15,332 nucleotides of DNA from CAYGTK01 sp964352775 (GTDB lineage Bacteria > Bacteroidota > Bacteroidia > Chitinophagales > CAIOSU01). Under the pieces are notes generated by a model. That model was not told the DNA's origin. It worked only from the letters and a program-made list of their open reading frames with translations, and did no database searches. A program made the translations under genes and the position numbers. The DNA lies in assembly GCA_964352775.1 (NCBI GenBank), contig CAYGTK010000096.1, positions 1-15,332 of the forward strand, read 5' to 3'. Numbering within the stretch: the stretch's first letter is position 1; every line of letters starts with the position of its first letter. Shown here piece by piece: positions 1 through 8,500 of this stretch.

Positions 1-2132
1 TAACTGGACCAGGCGGCGACGGTGGCGATGGTGGCGATGGTGGTGCCGGTGGTATTGGCGCAAATGGTATTGCTCGCTTAGTAGTAGTAGATGGTGGAGC
101 TAACCCTGTATTTGCAGATAGCTTATTCGACCTTGCTTCTCAACCTACAATAGTTGCTGAGAATATAAGTTGTACAGGTGCTACGGTAACATTTGATAGC
201 CCTGGTCCTGCAAATTGGGACCTTGATGCTGATGCAACTCCGCAAACAGCTACTACTCAAATAGCAACTACACAATACAGTATTATCGGTCGTAAAACAT
301 TGACTTATGACGGTAACCCGTATCAAGGTTTTTATAATGTAGCTACTTCTGCAGAATTCAATATTCCAGAAATAAGCACTAATGCACCTAATATAAACGG
401 TATAGCTACTGCTTGTGTGGGTGATCCTATCAGTTTTTTCAGCTCTTTAGCTGGATTGAATTACGAGTGGATATTTACAGGTGGAACATCTCCACTTACA
501 TACTCAGCAGATTCTTTAGATGTGCTTCCGGGTATCATATTTACTACGCCGGGCACATACGATGTGCTACTAAGTGTAACTAACGATTGTTGTGGACCTT
601 CTCCATACGATACGCTAGCTCTATTAGTAGAGCCAACTCCTACAACTACTATTACTCCAGACACAATTACTATCTGTGAAGGAACTAACACTACGCTTAC
701 AGCGGCAGGTGGTGTTTCTTTTGTTTGGAGTACAGGTGCTGTAACAAATGCTATTACAGTAAGCCCAGCAGTTGGAGTAACTACTTATACAGCAGTTGCT
801 ACAAGTGCTAACGGTTGTTTAGGTGATACAGCTACTGCGGTAGTTACCGTAAACCCTGGGCCGACTATCGATATCATTGGCAACAATCAAATATGTCCAG
901 GTACTTCCACTACGCTTGAAGTAGTTGGTTTCCCGGGAGCAACAGTTAACTGGACAGGTGGTATTGTTACTACTGGTAACCCTATTACTGTTTCTCCAGC
1001 TACTACATCTCAATACTTTGCAACTGCTACATTGAACGGATGTACTAGTAGTGTAGATAGCATTACAGTAGTAGTAGATGATACACCTGCACCTGTAATA
1101 AGTGTTTTAGGTGATTCTACTTTCTGTGAAGGTGAGGTAGTTACCTTAACCGCTTCAGGTGGTAAAAACTACCAATGGAGTACTGGCCCTAATGATACAT
1201 TAGCCAGTATTACTGTTACAGTAACTGGTGTAGCACAAACTATCACACTAAGTTCAACTTCAGCTATTGGTTGTGTTGGTCCAGATGCAAGTATCACTAT
1301 TGATCCTAGTCCTTTATTAGATGTGAGTGCTACTATAGCTTTACAAACACCGTTCATTTGCGATGGTGATACAGCTATATCTATAATCACTCCAGTAAAC
1401 GGAGGTTCAAGAACTGGTTATCGTTGGTTTGTTAATGGTGTTGAATACATCGCACTTACTGATAGTATTACCGGTATTGCTAACCTAGTAAATGGTGACG
1501 TAATTAATGGTCAGATAGTTTCTAATGAATTTTGTGTTCGTGATTCACTAGCATTTACTGATACGGTTATAGTAGATGTTCGTCCACTACCAACGGGTGT
1601 TCAGTTTACTACTCCAGAGCAGGTGCCAGGAATTGATGATTCGGTATACTTATTCCAGAACCCATATGTGCTTACTGGTGTACCTACACCGGGTGAGTTC
1701 ACAGGAGAAGGAGTAACGGATAGTTTATTCGACCCTTCAAGATTGAATGAGAATCAATTCTACGACTTAACCTATACCTACACGGATAGCAATGGTTGTC
1801 AGAATACAGATGTGGTAACTATAGAAGTGCTTCCACTAAATGCTTTTTATGCATTACCAACGGCCTTTTCACCAAATGGCGATGGATTGAACGACGGATT
1901 TGGCCCTATACTATCTGACGCAGCTTTCTTAGATGAATTCATTATCTACAATCGCTGGGGAGAAGAAATATATACTGATATAAACAACTTGTGGGATGGA
2001 ACTTTTGAAGGAAAAGACCAACCACCAGGCGTGTATATATACATCATGAAGTTGCGAGTACCGGAGGAAATGCGTCCGCCGAGTGCTGAAGAAACTTTAG
2101 AATTCACTGGTGAATTCAACTTAGTACGCTGA
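1..2132 (+). CDS. T9SS type B CTD surface protein with Gly-rich and PKD/Ig-like repeats (5' partial)
   Basis: The reading frame is open from position 3, so the gene starts before the window; the TTG at 300 is an internal Leu codon, not a start. The visible part begins with a Gly-Gly-Asp segment (12-56) leading into an ANGIARLVVV strand, like the end of the glycine-rich domains found in secreted Bacteroidota proteins. A PKD-like unit follows (FTTPGTYDVLLSVTND, about 405-630), then at least three Ig/SprB-like units of about 80 residues that start with a xIC-x-G motif and end with NGC (about 640-1320), and a divergent unit to about 1600. The end (about 1851-2129) is a type B T9SS sorting domain: TAFSPNGDGLND, IIYNRWGEEIY, W-DGT, GVYIYI and a terminal LVR. 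Role inferred: a cell-surface adhesin or matrix protein exported by the type IX system. The PorP/SprF-like gene begins 8 bp after its stop, suggesting a partner. The ligand is unknown. Confidence 0.9.
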   Translation, partial: TGPGGDGGDGGDGGAGGIGANGIARLVVVDGGANPVFADSLFDLASQPTIVAENISCTGATVTFDSPGPANWDLDADATPQTATTQIATTQYSIIGRKTLTYDGNPYQGFYNVATSAEFNIPEISTNAPNINGIATACVGDPISFFSSLAGLNYEWIFTGGTSPLTYSADSLDVLPGIIFTTPGTYDVLLSVTNDCCGPSPYDTLALLVEPTPTTTITPDTITICEGTNTTLTAAGGVSFVWSTGAVTNAITVSPAVGVTTYTAVATSANGCLGDTATAVVTVNPGPTIDIIGNNQICPGTSTTLEVVGFPGATVNWTGGIVTTGNPITVSPATTSQYFATATLNGCTSSVDSITVVVDDTPAPVISVLGDSTFCEGEVVTLTASGGKNYQWSTGPNDTLASITVTVTGVAQTITLSSTSAIGCVGPDASITIDPSPLLDVSATIALQTPFICDGDTAISIITPVNGGSRTGYRWFVNGVEYIALTDSITGIANLVNGDVINGQIVSNEFCVRDSLAFTDTVIVDVRPLPTGVQFTTPEQVPGIDDSVYLFQNPYVLTGVPTPGEFTGEGVTDSLFDPSRLNENQFYDLTYTYTDSNGCQNTDVVTIEVLPLNAFYALPTAFSPNGDGLNDGFGPILSDAAFLDEFIIYNRWGEEIYTDINNLWDGTFEGKDQPPGVYIYIMKLRVPEEMRPPSAEETLEFTGEFNLVR
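12..56 (+). repeat. 9-bp tandem repeat coding Gly-Gly-Asp
   Basis: Units of the form GGTGGCGAT run in phase with the codons: ggcggcgac, ggtggcgat, ggtggcgat, ggtggtgcc and ggtggtatt. They encode GGD-GGD-GGD-GGA-GGI at the left edge of the partial surface protein, so the array may continue outside the window. Copy-number change would stay in frame. Confidence 0.75.
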
Positions 2133-2140
2133 TCATTACA

Positions 2141-3193
2141 ATGACACCTCAACAACCTAATAATATGTTACGTAGGCTATTATTTGTTTTTGCGCTAGTT
2201 AGCATAACGCTATCAATAAATGCACAAGACATTCATTTCTCGCAGTTCTACAATTCACCACTTACGCTTAACCCAGCATTGACTGGTAAGCACGAAGGGG
2301 TGTTCCGTGTAGCTGCCAATTATCGCAATCAGTACTATAATGTAGTGGACAACACACAGCCCTACGTTACCTACGCTGGTTCGTTTGATATGCCGTTTGT
2401 CTTTAAGAACCAAGATGCATTAGGTGTTGGTTTGCAATTGTATCAAGACAACCAAGGCGAAGGTAATTACGAGAACCTAACTATTATGATAAGCTTGGCT
2501 TACCATAAAATGCTAGGTGCTAACAATAAGCACAGCTTATCGCTAGGTTTACAAGGTGGTTACATCCAGAAGAAGATAGGAACGGGAAGTTTTATCTTTA
2601 GTGACCAATATGGTGGTGTAGCTGGTACTGACCTTATCCGCGATATGTCAAGAGAGCAATTTGCTGACGAGACCAATGGTAGTGTTGATATGCAAGCTGG
2701 GTTACTCTACACGGGTAAGTTCGGTAAGCGTACTACTTTATTCTTGGGTGGTTCCATCTTTAACATACTAGCTCACGATGCAGCATTCAGTAATGCACAG
2801 GAATTCAAGATACCTCGCCGCTACGTAGGACATGCGGGATTGGATATTCGCCTTGGGGCGAAGCAGAAGTTCGGTTTATTACCATCGGTGATATACATGA
2901 ACCAAGCAAAAGCTCAAGAGATAAATGCAGGATTGGCCCTAGGCTTATACTTTAGCGAGAAAGTTGCTTTATACCTTGGGGGTTACTACAGAATTTTAGA
3001 ATCTGCACCTATAGCTTATATGGGTATTGAGTTCTCTGGTTTCAAAATAGGAGCTAGCTACGATTTCCTTACTAACGACATTCAAGATGTAGCCTCTGGC
3101 TTCAATGGTAGTTACGAGTTATCGCTTACCTACATCATGCCACGGAAAGACCTTCCGGTACCGGGTAGTTTACTGTACAACCCTCGTTTCTAA
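2141..3193 (+). CDS. PorP/SprF-family outer-membrane protein (T9SS-associated), copy 1
   Basis: A 350-residue protein of the type IX secretion membrane protein PorP/SprF family. After a signal peptide ending SINA|Q comes the family's N-terminal signature AQDIHFSQFYNSPLTLNPAL, then many alternating aromatic strands typical of an outer-membrane beta-barrel (for example FGLLPSVIYMNQ, KVALYLGGYYRI, FKIGASYDF) and a C-terminal ELSLTYIM strand. Members are barrels that, in SprF/SprB-type pairs, are needed for export or surface holding of a cognate type B CTD protein. Here the upstream gene is such a protein, 8 bp away, and an OmpA gene follows after 42 bp, so one transcript is likely. The ATG at 2165 gives a more usual signal peptide (MLRRLLFVFALV) than 2141 and may be the true start. 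It is not core porP for certain; this family has many paralogues. Confidence 0.9.
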   Translation: MTPQQPNNMLRRLLFVFALVSITLSINAQDIHFSQFYNSPLTLNPALTGKHEGVFRVAANYRNQYYNVVDNTQPYVTYAGSFDMPFVFKNQDALGVGLQLYQDNQGEGNYENLTIMISLAYHKMLGANNKHSLSLGLQGGYIQKKIGTGSFIFSDQYGGVAGTDLIRDMSREQFADETNGSVDMQAGLLYTGKFGKRTTLFLGGSIFNILAHDAAFSNAQEFKIPRRYVGHAGLDIRLGAKQKFGLLPSVIYMNQAKAQEINAGLALGLYFSEKVALYLGGYYRILESAPIAYMGIEFSGFKIGASYDFLTNDIQDVASGFNGSYELSLTYIMPRKDLPVPGSLLYNPRF

Positions 3194-3235
3194 TTTCACC
3201 TCAACCTTGATATAGCACATTATAAACACTATCTG

Positions 3236-5332
3236 ATGAACCTTAAACCAGCTATATACTTACTTTTCGGCTTACTTATGGGCGCTACTAGTGCTCTAGC
3301 TCAATACGAAGACCCAGCAATGGAAGAAGTAATGGAGCTTAAGTGGAAGAAAAAGGCCAAAGTAGCCGACCTGCTTTTCGAAATGGGCAGCTACTATAAT
3401 GCTATAGAGATTTACAAAAAAGTAGACGAAGAGAAGCCACAGCGTCTCGATATAGCTTACAAAATTGCCAGCGCCAGCTACTTGATGCGAGATTATAATC
3501 AAGCAGAGGAGTGGTACAAAAAGATGTTTGCAATTGACTCTACTTCTTATCCTTCAGCAATGTATTACTATGCGAAAAGCTTGAAACGCTTAGGGAAGTA
3601 TACCGAAGCTAAAGCTGCATTTGAAGGCTTTGAAAAATTGCCAAGCCCTAAGAAAGCTACTGATGAGTACAATGCCATTAAAGAAGCTGTTGAAAAAGAT
3701 ATAGAAGGTTGTGACTTAGGTATTATGGTAATGGGAGAGCCTGAAAAGGTCGTTGTTACTAACCTTGGCACTAACCTGAACCATGTGTTAAGTGACTATG
3801 CGCCATTCCCAATGGGAGATGATCAACTATTGTTCGCTGCATTGTCTAATGATTCATTGATCAATCTAAAAGATACTTCTTTAACTAACCCAGAGCGCTA
3901 TACTCGCCTATTTGTAAGTAATAAAGAAGATGATGACACATGGGGAAAGGCTGAGTTGTATGACCAGTCTTTTAACAAAGGTGATTTTCATATTGTGAAC
4001 GGTATGTTCTCTCCTGATATGAAATTATTCTTCTTCACACGTTGTGTTGAGAATCAAGACTTAACCATGCACTGTAACATCTTCTATAGTAAAAATGAAG
4101 AAGGCGTTTGGTCAGAAGCTATGGAAGCATCGGCTTTAAATGGTAAGAAGTACACCACTACACAGCCATACTTAGTAGAAGAAGATGGTGAATTGGTGAT
4201 GTATTACGCCTCAAACAAAAGAGCTGGAGACGAAGGTGATGAAGGCGATGATAACGGAATGGACATTTGGATGGCACGTGTTAATGCTACAAGTGGAAAT
4301 ACTGGTAGCCCAGTTAACTTAACTGGAAACATCAATACTGTAGGTGATGAGGTAACACCTTTTTACGATGTAAAAACTAAAACGCTATACTTCAGCTCTA
4401 ACGGACATGTAGGTATTGGTGGATTGGATGTGTACAGCAGCATGAAAGATGAAGAAGGGAATTGGGGAGAGCCAGTACACATGGGGTATCCTGTAAACAG
4501 TAGTGTAGATGATCTATACTTCCGTTTCACTAAAACTTCTAACAAGGGATACTTGAGCAGTAACCGTGGTGAAGCACAAGACTTGAAACACGACAACTGT
4601 TGTGATGATATATTTAGCTATGTATACCCACCTACTATAGTTACCCTACAAGGTAAATTGCTAGATGGTGAAAGTGGCGACCCAATTGAAGGTGCTGGTT
4701 TCGTATATGTTTACGATGCAGAGAACGACAGCCTTATTGGAACATTTGATGTTAAAGAAGACGGTACTTACAATTTCAAACTGAAAGGTGGTAAGCAATA
4801 CAACATTGTAGCATCAGGCGAGCGCTACCGCGAAAGCACTATAGCTGTTGATACGGAAGACGCTGAAGAAGGTGAAGTTATCAATAACGACTTTCGCTTA
4901 GGTAAACGCGATTACTGGGCTGGTATGAAGATCGGTATTGTTAACTATGGTTTCAATCGTTCTGATCTAGAGAAAAAAGCTAAAAACGAATTGGACAATG
5001 TTCTCGTATTTATGAACAGATTCCCTGAAGTGGAGCTAGAATTAGCTGGACATACAGATAGTATTGATACAGAAGAGTATAACCAAAAGCTTTCAGAGCG
5101 CAGAGCTAAGTCAGCATTTGATTATTTAACAAGAAAAGGAATTGACACCGAACGTTTAGAGGCTGTAGGTTACAGCGAGAACACGCCAGTGGCTCCAAAC
5201 TCAAAAGACGGTAAGGATAACCCTGAAGGAAGGGCAGCCAACCGTAGAACAGAATTTGTGATCAAGAATAATCAAGGGCAAAAGTCAGGTGATTCAGAGC
5301 TAGAAGAATTCCCAGACGAGGATAAAGAATAA
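3236..5332 (+). CDS. OmpA-family protein with TPR, PD40 propeller and CRD (PorE-like)
   Basis: 698 residues. A signal peptide (MNLKPAIYLLFGLL...ALA|Q) is followed by TPR-like helices (about 40-140), a PD40/WD40-like beta-propeller (about 185-460, with blades such as LYFSSNGHVGIGGLDVY and GYLSSNRG), a carboxypeptidase-regulatory-like beta-sandwich (about 467-555, GKLLDGESGDPIEGA) and an OmpA C-terminal domain (about 563-678). The OmpA part keeps GHTDS (Asp608) and LSERRA (Arg623), spaced 15 residues apart like the Asp/Arg pair that binds diaminopimelate in OmpA proteins, so peptidoglycan binding is expected. This domain order matches PorE of the Porphyromonas T9SS and the OmpA proteins often found beside porP/sprF-like genes. 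It probably sits in the periplasm and fixes the upstream barrel or adhesin complex to the wall. It ends in an acidic tail (EEFPDEDKE) and is followed by a terminator. Whether it is core PorE or a module-specific paralogue cannot be told here. Confidence 0.9.
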   Translation: MNLKPAIYLLFGLLMGATSALAQYEDPAMEEVMELKWKKKAKVADLLFEMGSYYNAIEIYKKVDEEKPQRLDIAYKIASASYLMRDYNQAEEWYKKMFAIDSTSYPSAMYYYAKSLKRLGKYTEAKAAFEGFEKLPSPKKATDEYNAIKEAVEKDIEGCDLGIMVMGEPEKVVVTNLGTNLNHVLSDYAPFPMGDDQLLFAALSNDSLINLKDTSLTNPERYTRLFVSNKEDDDTWGKAELYDQSFNKGDFHIVNGMFSPDMKLFFFTRCVENQDLTMHCNIFYSKNEEGVWSEAMEASALNGKKYTTTQPYLVEEDGELVMYYASNKRAGDEGDEGDDNGMDIWMARVNATSGNTGSPVNLTGNINTVGDEVTPFYDVKTKTLYFSSNGHVGIGGLDVYSSMKDEEGNWGEPVHMGYPVNSSVDDLYFRFTKTSNKGYLSSNRGEAQDLKHDNCCDDIFSYVYPPTIVTLQGKLLDGESGDPIEGAGFVYVYDAENDSLIGTFDVKEDGTYNFKLKGGKQYNIVASGERYRESTIAVDTEDAEEGEVINNDFRLGKRDYWAGMKIGIVNYGFNRSDLEKKAKNELDNVLVFMNRFPEVELELAGHTDSIDTEEYNQKLSERRAKSAFDYLTRKGIDTERLEAVGYSENTPVAPNSKDGKDNPEGRAANRRTEFVIKNNQGQKSGDSELEEFPDEDKE

Positions 5333-5357
5333 AGAAATACAATAAGGAACGGTGTAC

Positions 5358-5393
5358 AGACCTCGTGGCTTTGCCACGGGGTCTCTTTATTTT
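5358..5393 (+). terminator. Intrinsic terminator of the first operon
   Basis: A 12-bp stem (5358-5369 with 5373-5384; agacctcgtggc against gccacggggtct, one G-U pair) closes a 3-nt loop and is followed by the T-rich run ctttatttt. It lies 25 bp after the OmpA stop and before the candidate promoter of the next operon, so the two modules should be transcribed separately. Confidence 0.9.
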
Positions 5394-5414
5394 GAAACAA
5401 CATGTGAAAACGAG

Positions 5415-5453
5415 TGTTAAACAACTTTGGATTACTGTTAATGTGTATGTTAA
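5415..5453 (+). promoter_or_regulatory. Three TGTTAA hexamers upstream of the PKD gene promoter
   Basis: TGTTAA occurs at 5415-5420, 5436-5441 and 5448-5453, with a related AGTTAA at 5476-5481 overlapping the -7 element. The first two are 21 bp apart, about two helical turns. They could be regulator sites or merely AT-rich sequence; no known motif is recognised. Confidence 0.25.
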
Positions 5454-5478
5454 ATACAGGGGTTTTGCGTGGGGAAGT

Positions 5479-5486
5479 TAATTTTG
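5479..5486 (+). promoter_or_regulatory. Candidate Bacteroidota -7 promoter element (TAATTTTG)
   Basis: TAATTTTG fits the Bacteroidota -7 consensus TAnnTTTG. It lies 27 bp before the first ATG (5514) and after the preceding terminator, so a promoter is expected in this gap. A clear TTG/TTTG -33 box at the usual spacing (about 17-23 nt upstream) is missing; the nearest TTTG is only 11 nt upstream (5464-5467). The start point would fall near 5491-5494, giving a short leader. The rest of the 5333-5513 gap shows only the terminator and the TGTTAA hexamers. Confidence 0.5.
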
Positions 5487-5496
5487 TATCTTAATC

Positions 5497-5529
5497 ATGG
5501 GTAAAAGTGAACTATGCCCCAAGGGATGA
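5497..5529 (+). other. Possible 10-codon leader ORF overlapping the alternative start
   Basis: An ATG at 5497 opens a short frame (MGKSELCPKG) whose TGA (5527-5529) overlaps the second candidate start of the PKD gene in an ATGA arrangement (5526). It could couple translation to that start, but its ATG lies only a few bases after the predicted transcription start and its existence as a translated peptide is unproven. Confidence 0.15.
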
Positions 5530-8500
5530 ATTATATAAGGGTTGTAATACTATCGCTACTGCTATTCTGTGGCTTTACAGCTAATGCTCAGTTAGTTGCG
5601 GATTTTGCTAGCACTAACTTTGGTGGAGATACACTAAAGTCGGGTTGTTCCCCTTTAATACTGGTGTTCAGAGATAGCTCTACTATAAATGGAGCATCTA
5701 TTCCATACCGTAGCATAGCGAATGGCGATGCGTTCAATTCACACTTGTGGGATTTTGACCAGGCTGTTGGAGGAGTTTCTACAAGGCAGAATCCTACTTT
5801 CGGTTTTGTGGGCTCCGGTACTTATCTGGTATCCCTTTCTGTATCAATAAATGGGGGTACTTACGTTACTTATGTTGATACTGTAACTGTCTTTCCATCA
5901 CCTACTGTTGATTTCACAGTAGATCAGACATCGGGCTGTGATCCTTTGACTGTCTGCTTTACAAACCTTACCAATTCTGGAGGATTAAACTTGACCGATA
6001 CTCTCTGGGACATGGGAGATGGGTTTATTACAACCGCCGCCGCACCGTGTCACACATTCTTTGTTAATCCACAGGCTACACAACGTTGTTTTGACATCAC
6101 TCTCATTGTTACTAATGACCAAGGCTGTACAGGCTCAGAGACTAAAGCTGATTATATCTGTATCGACCCTCCACCAGTAGCTAATTTTGTTGCCTCTGAC
6201 ACAGCACTATGCGGTGAACCATATATTACACAGTTTTTTGATAGCACCAATTATATTCGTCCGCTAACCTATGTTTGGGATTTTGGTGATGGAGTTGGTA
6301 CATCAATTTTACAGAACCCAATATATCAATACGCCACAGATGGTTTCTACACGGTAACCCTAACGGTATCAGATACGGTGTGTGGATTAAGTAGTACCAT
6401 TACTAAAACAGATTATATCCGTACACAGGATCTGTTGGCCAATTTTGGAGTTGATACTTTGGTAGCATGCGCAGGTGTTCCGCTTAGTTTTACTGATAGC
6501 TCCTTACTAGGTATTGCAACTAGTGCTACCTATTCATGGGATTTTGGTAACGGGGTGGGTACATCTATTCAGCAAAACCCTAGCTATGCCTACCCTGATT
6601 CAGGCACCTTCTTTATTACCCTTACCATTACAGATAACTTTGGATGTACGGAAGACACAACATTGCCTACCCCAGTTACTATACTTCCAGTGCCTATTGT
6701 TGACTTTACTGCAGATGTCACCGCAAGCTGTCAAGCGCCCTTAGCTGTAAATTTCTCCGACCTATCATCGGCTGATGTTGTTTCGTGGGACTGGTTGTTA
6801 AACTCCCAAAACGGAGATGGCTCTATACTGCAAGACCCTAGTTATACTTATCAGGCACCAGGAAACTATCCGATAACACTTACTGTAACTAACAATGTAG
6901 GTTGTACTGCTACATTAACTCGACCATCTTACATTGATATAGATCCAACGGTGGTAAGTTTTCAGGTAGATAGTGCGCAAGGTTGTATTCCCTTGTCTGT
7001 GAATTTTACGGATCAAAGTACTAGTGTTGACCCAATTATAAGTTACCAGTGGGATTTTGATGACCCTTCATCTGGAGCTAATAACTTCTCAACCCTACCG
7101 AATCCCAACCACGTATTCAATGATGTAGGCACCTACAATCCTTCCTTAACTATTGTTACGCAGTCGGGCTGTATGGCAATGTTCGACCTAATTATCCGTA
7201 CAGGTGATACATCAATAGCTAATTTTATTGCCACACCGCTTTCTATTTGTGTTAATGAGGTTGTAACATTCACTAATTTTTCAACCGGAACATTCCCTAA
7301 CACCATATACAACTGGAGCTTTGGTGACGGGCAAACTGCAATGGGTCAGGGGCCAGTTGATAACACTTACGAAGACCCTGGTCTGTTTCAGGCTCAACTA
7401 GAGTTGAATAATAATGGCTGCCGAGTTGATACGAGTATAGAGATAGAAGTGTTGGATCCACTAGCCGCATTTGATGCTATACAAGATTGTGCAATGCCGG
7501 GCACCGTCAACTTTACTGACCAAAGCACAGGGGCTGACACATGGAACTGGCAATTTGGTCTCAATAATGATTCATCTATATTTCAGAACCCTACTTATGT
7601 ATTCCCAGCTACTGGCACTTATTCTGTAACGCTTACCGTTACGAGTACTATTACTGGTTGTAGTGATGATCTAATTGAGGATATAGATGTGTCATTCACC
7701 ACTCCTCAATTCAGTGCTAATCTAACACAAGGTTGCGCTCCATTAACTGTTGATTTTTCAAGTACGTCTATCGGCACTGGACTTAGTAGTGTGTGGGATT
7801 TTGGTGACCCCGCTTCAGGAGCAAATAACATCGGATCAGGAGTATCACCAATGCATACCTTTAATAATCCTGGGGATTACACTATTCGCCTAACAGTCAC
7901 TGATATTACTGGTTGTCAATACATTGAAGAGAAGATAGCTTATATAAGTGTTTCTGGTGTGAATGTGGATTTCGATTCTCCAGTACCTTTTGGTTGTTTG
8001 CCACCTGGTGGTCAGTTGAACGTTAGCTTTAATGACAATTCCGTTCCTTTTAATTCCGCAATAGTGGACAGAATATGGGATTTTGGTGATGGGACTCCAG
8101 CTATGTCATTAGGCCCAAATCCTATTCATCCCTATACAGTAGCTGGTTTATATGATGTGACCTTAATAGCGGAAAACAGTTTTGGATGTTTTGACACTCT
8201 TGTACGGCCAAGTTATGTTGACGTAAATCAGCCTATAGCTGATTTTGAAACTGGTTTCAATTTGTATTGTAGTCAACAGAGTATACCATTTATTAATAGG
8301 AGCACGGGAGACGGGTTAACTTACCAATGGGACTTTGGTGACTTAACTACTAATGCAGATACATCTATCATTCGAAACCCATCATATGCTTATCCAGATT
8401 CTGGCAACTACGATGTTACTGTCATTATTACTGATAGATATGGATGTATGGATACCGCTGAAGAATTGAGTTTTATTAATATCGCCTTCCCAAGTATCAA

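Noticed and set aside
300..302. TTG as start of the first surface protein
   Set aside because: The frame is open upstream to the window edge and codes a typical glycine-rich segment, so this is an internal Leu in a 5'-truncated gene.
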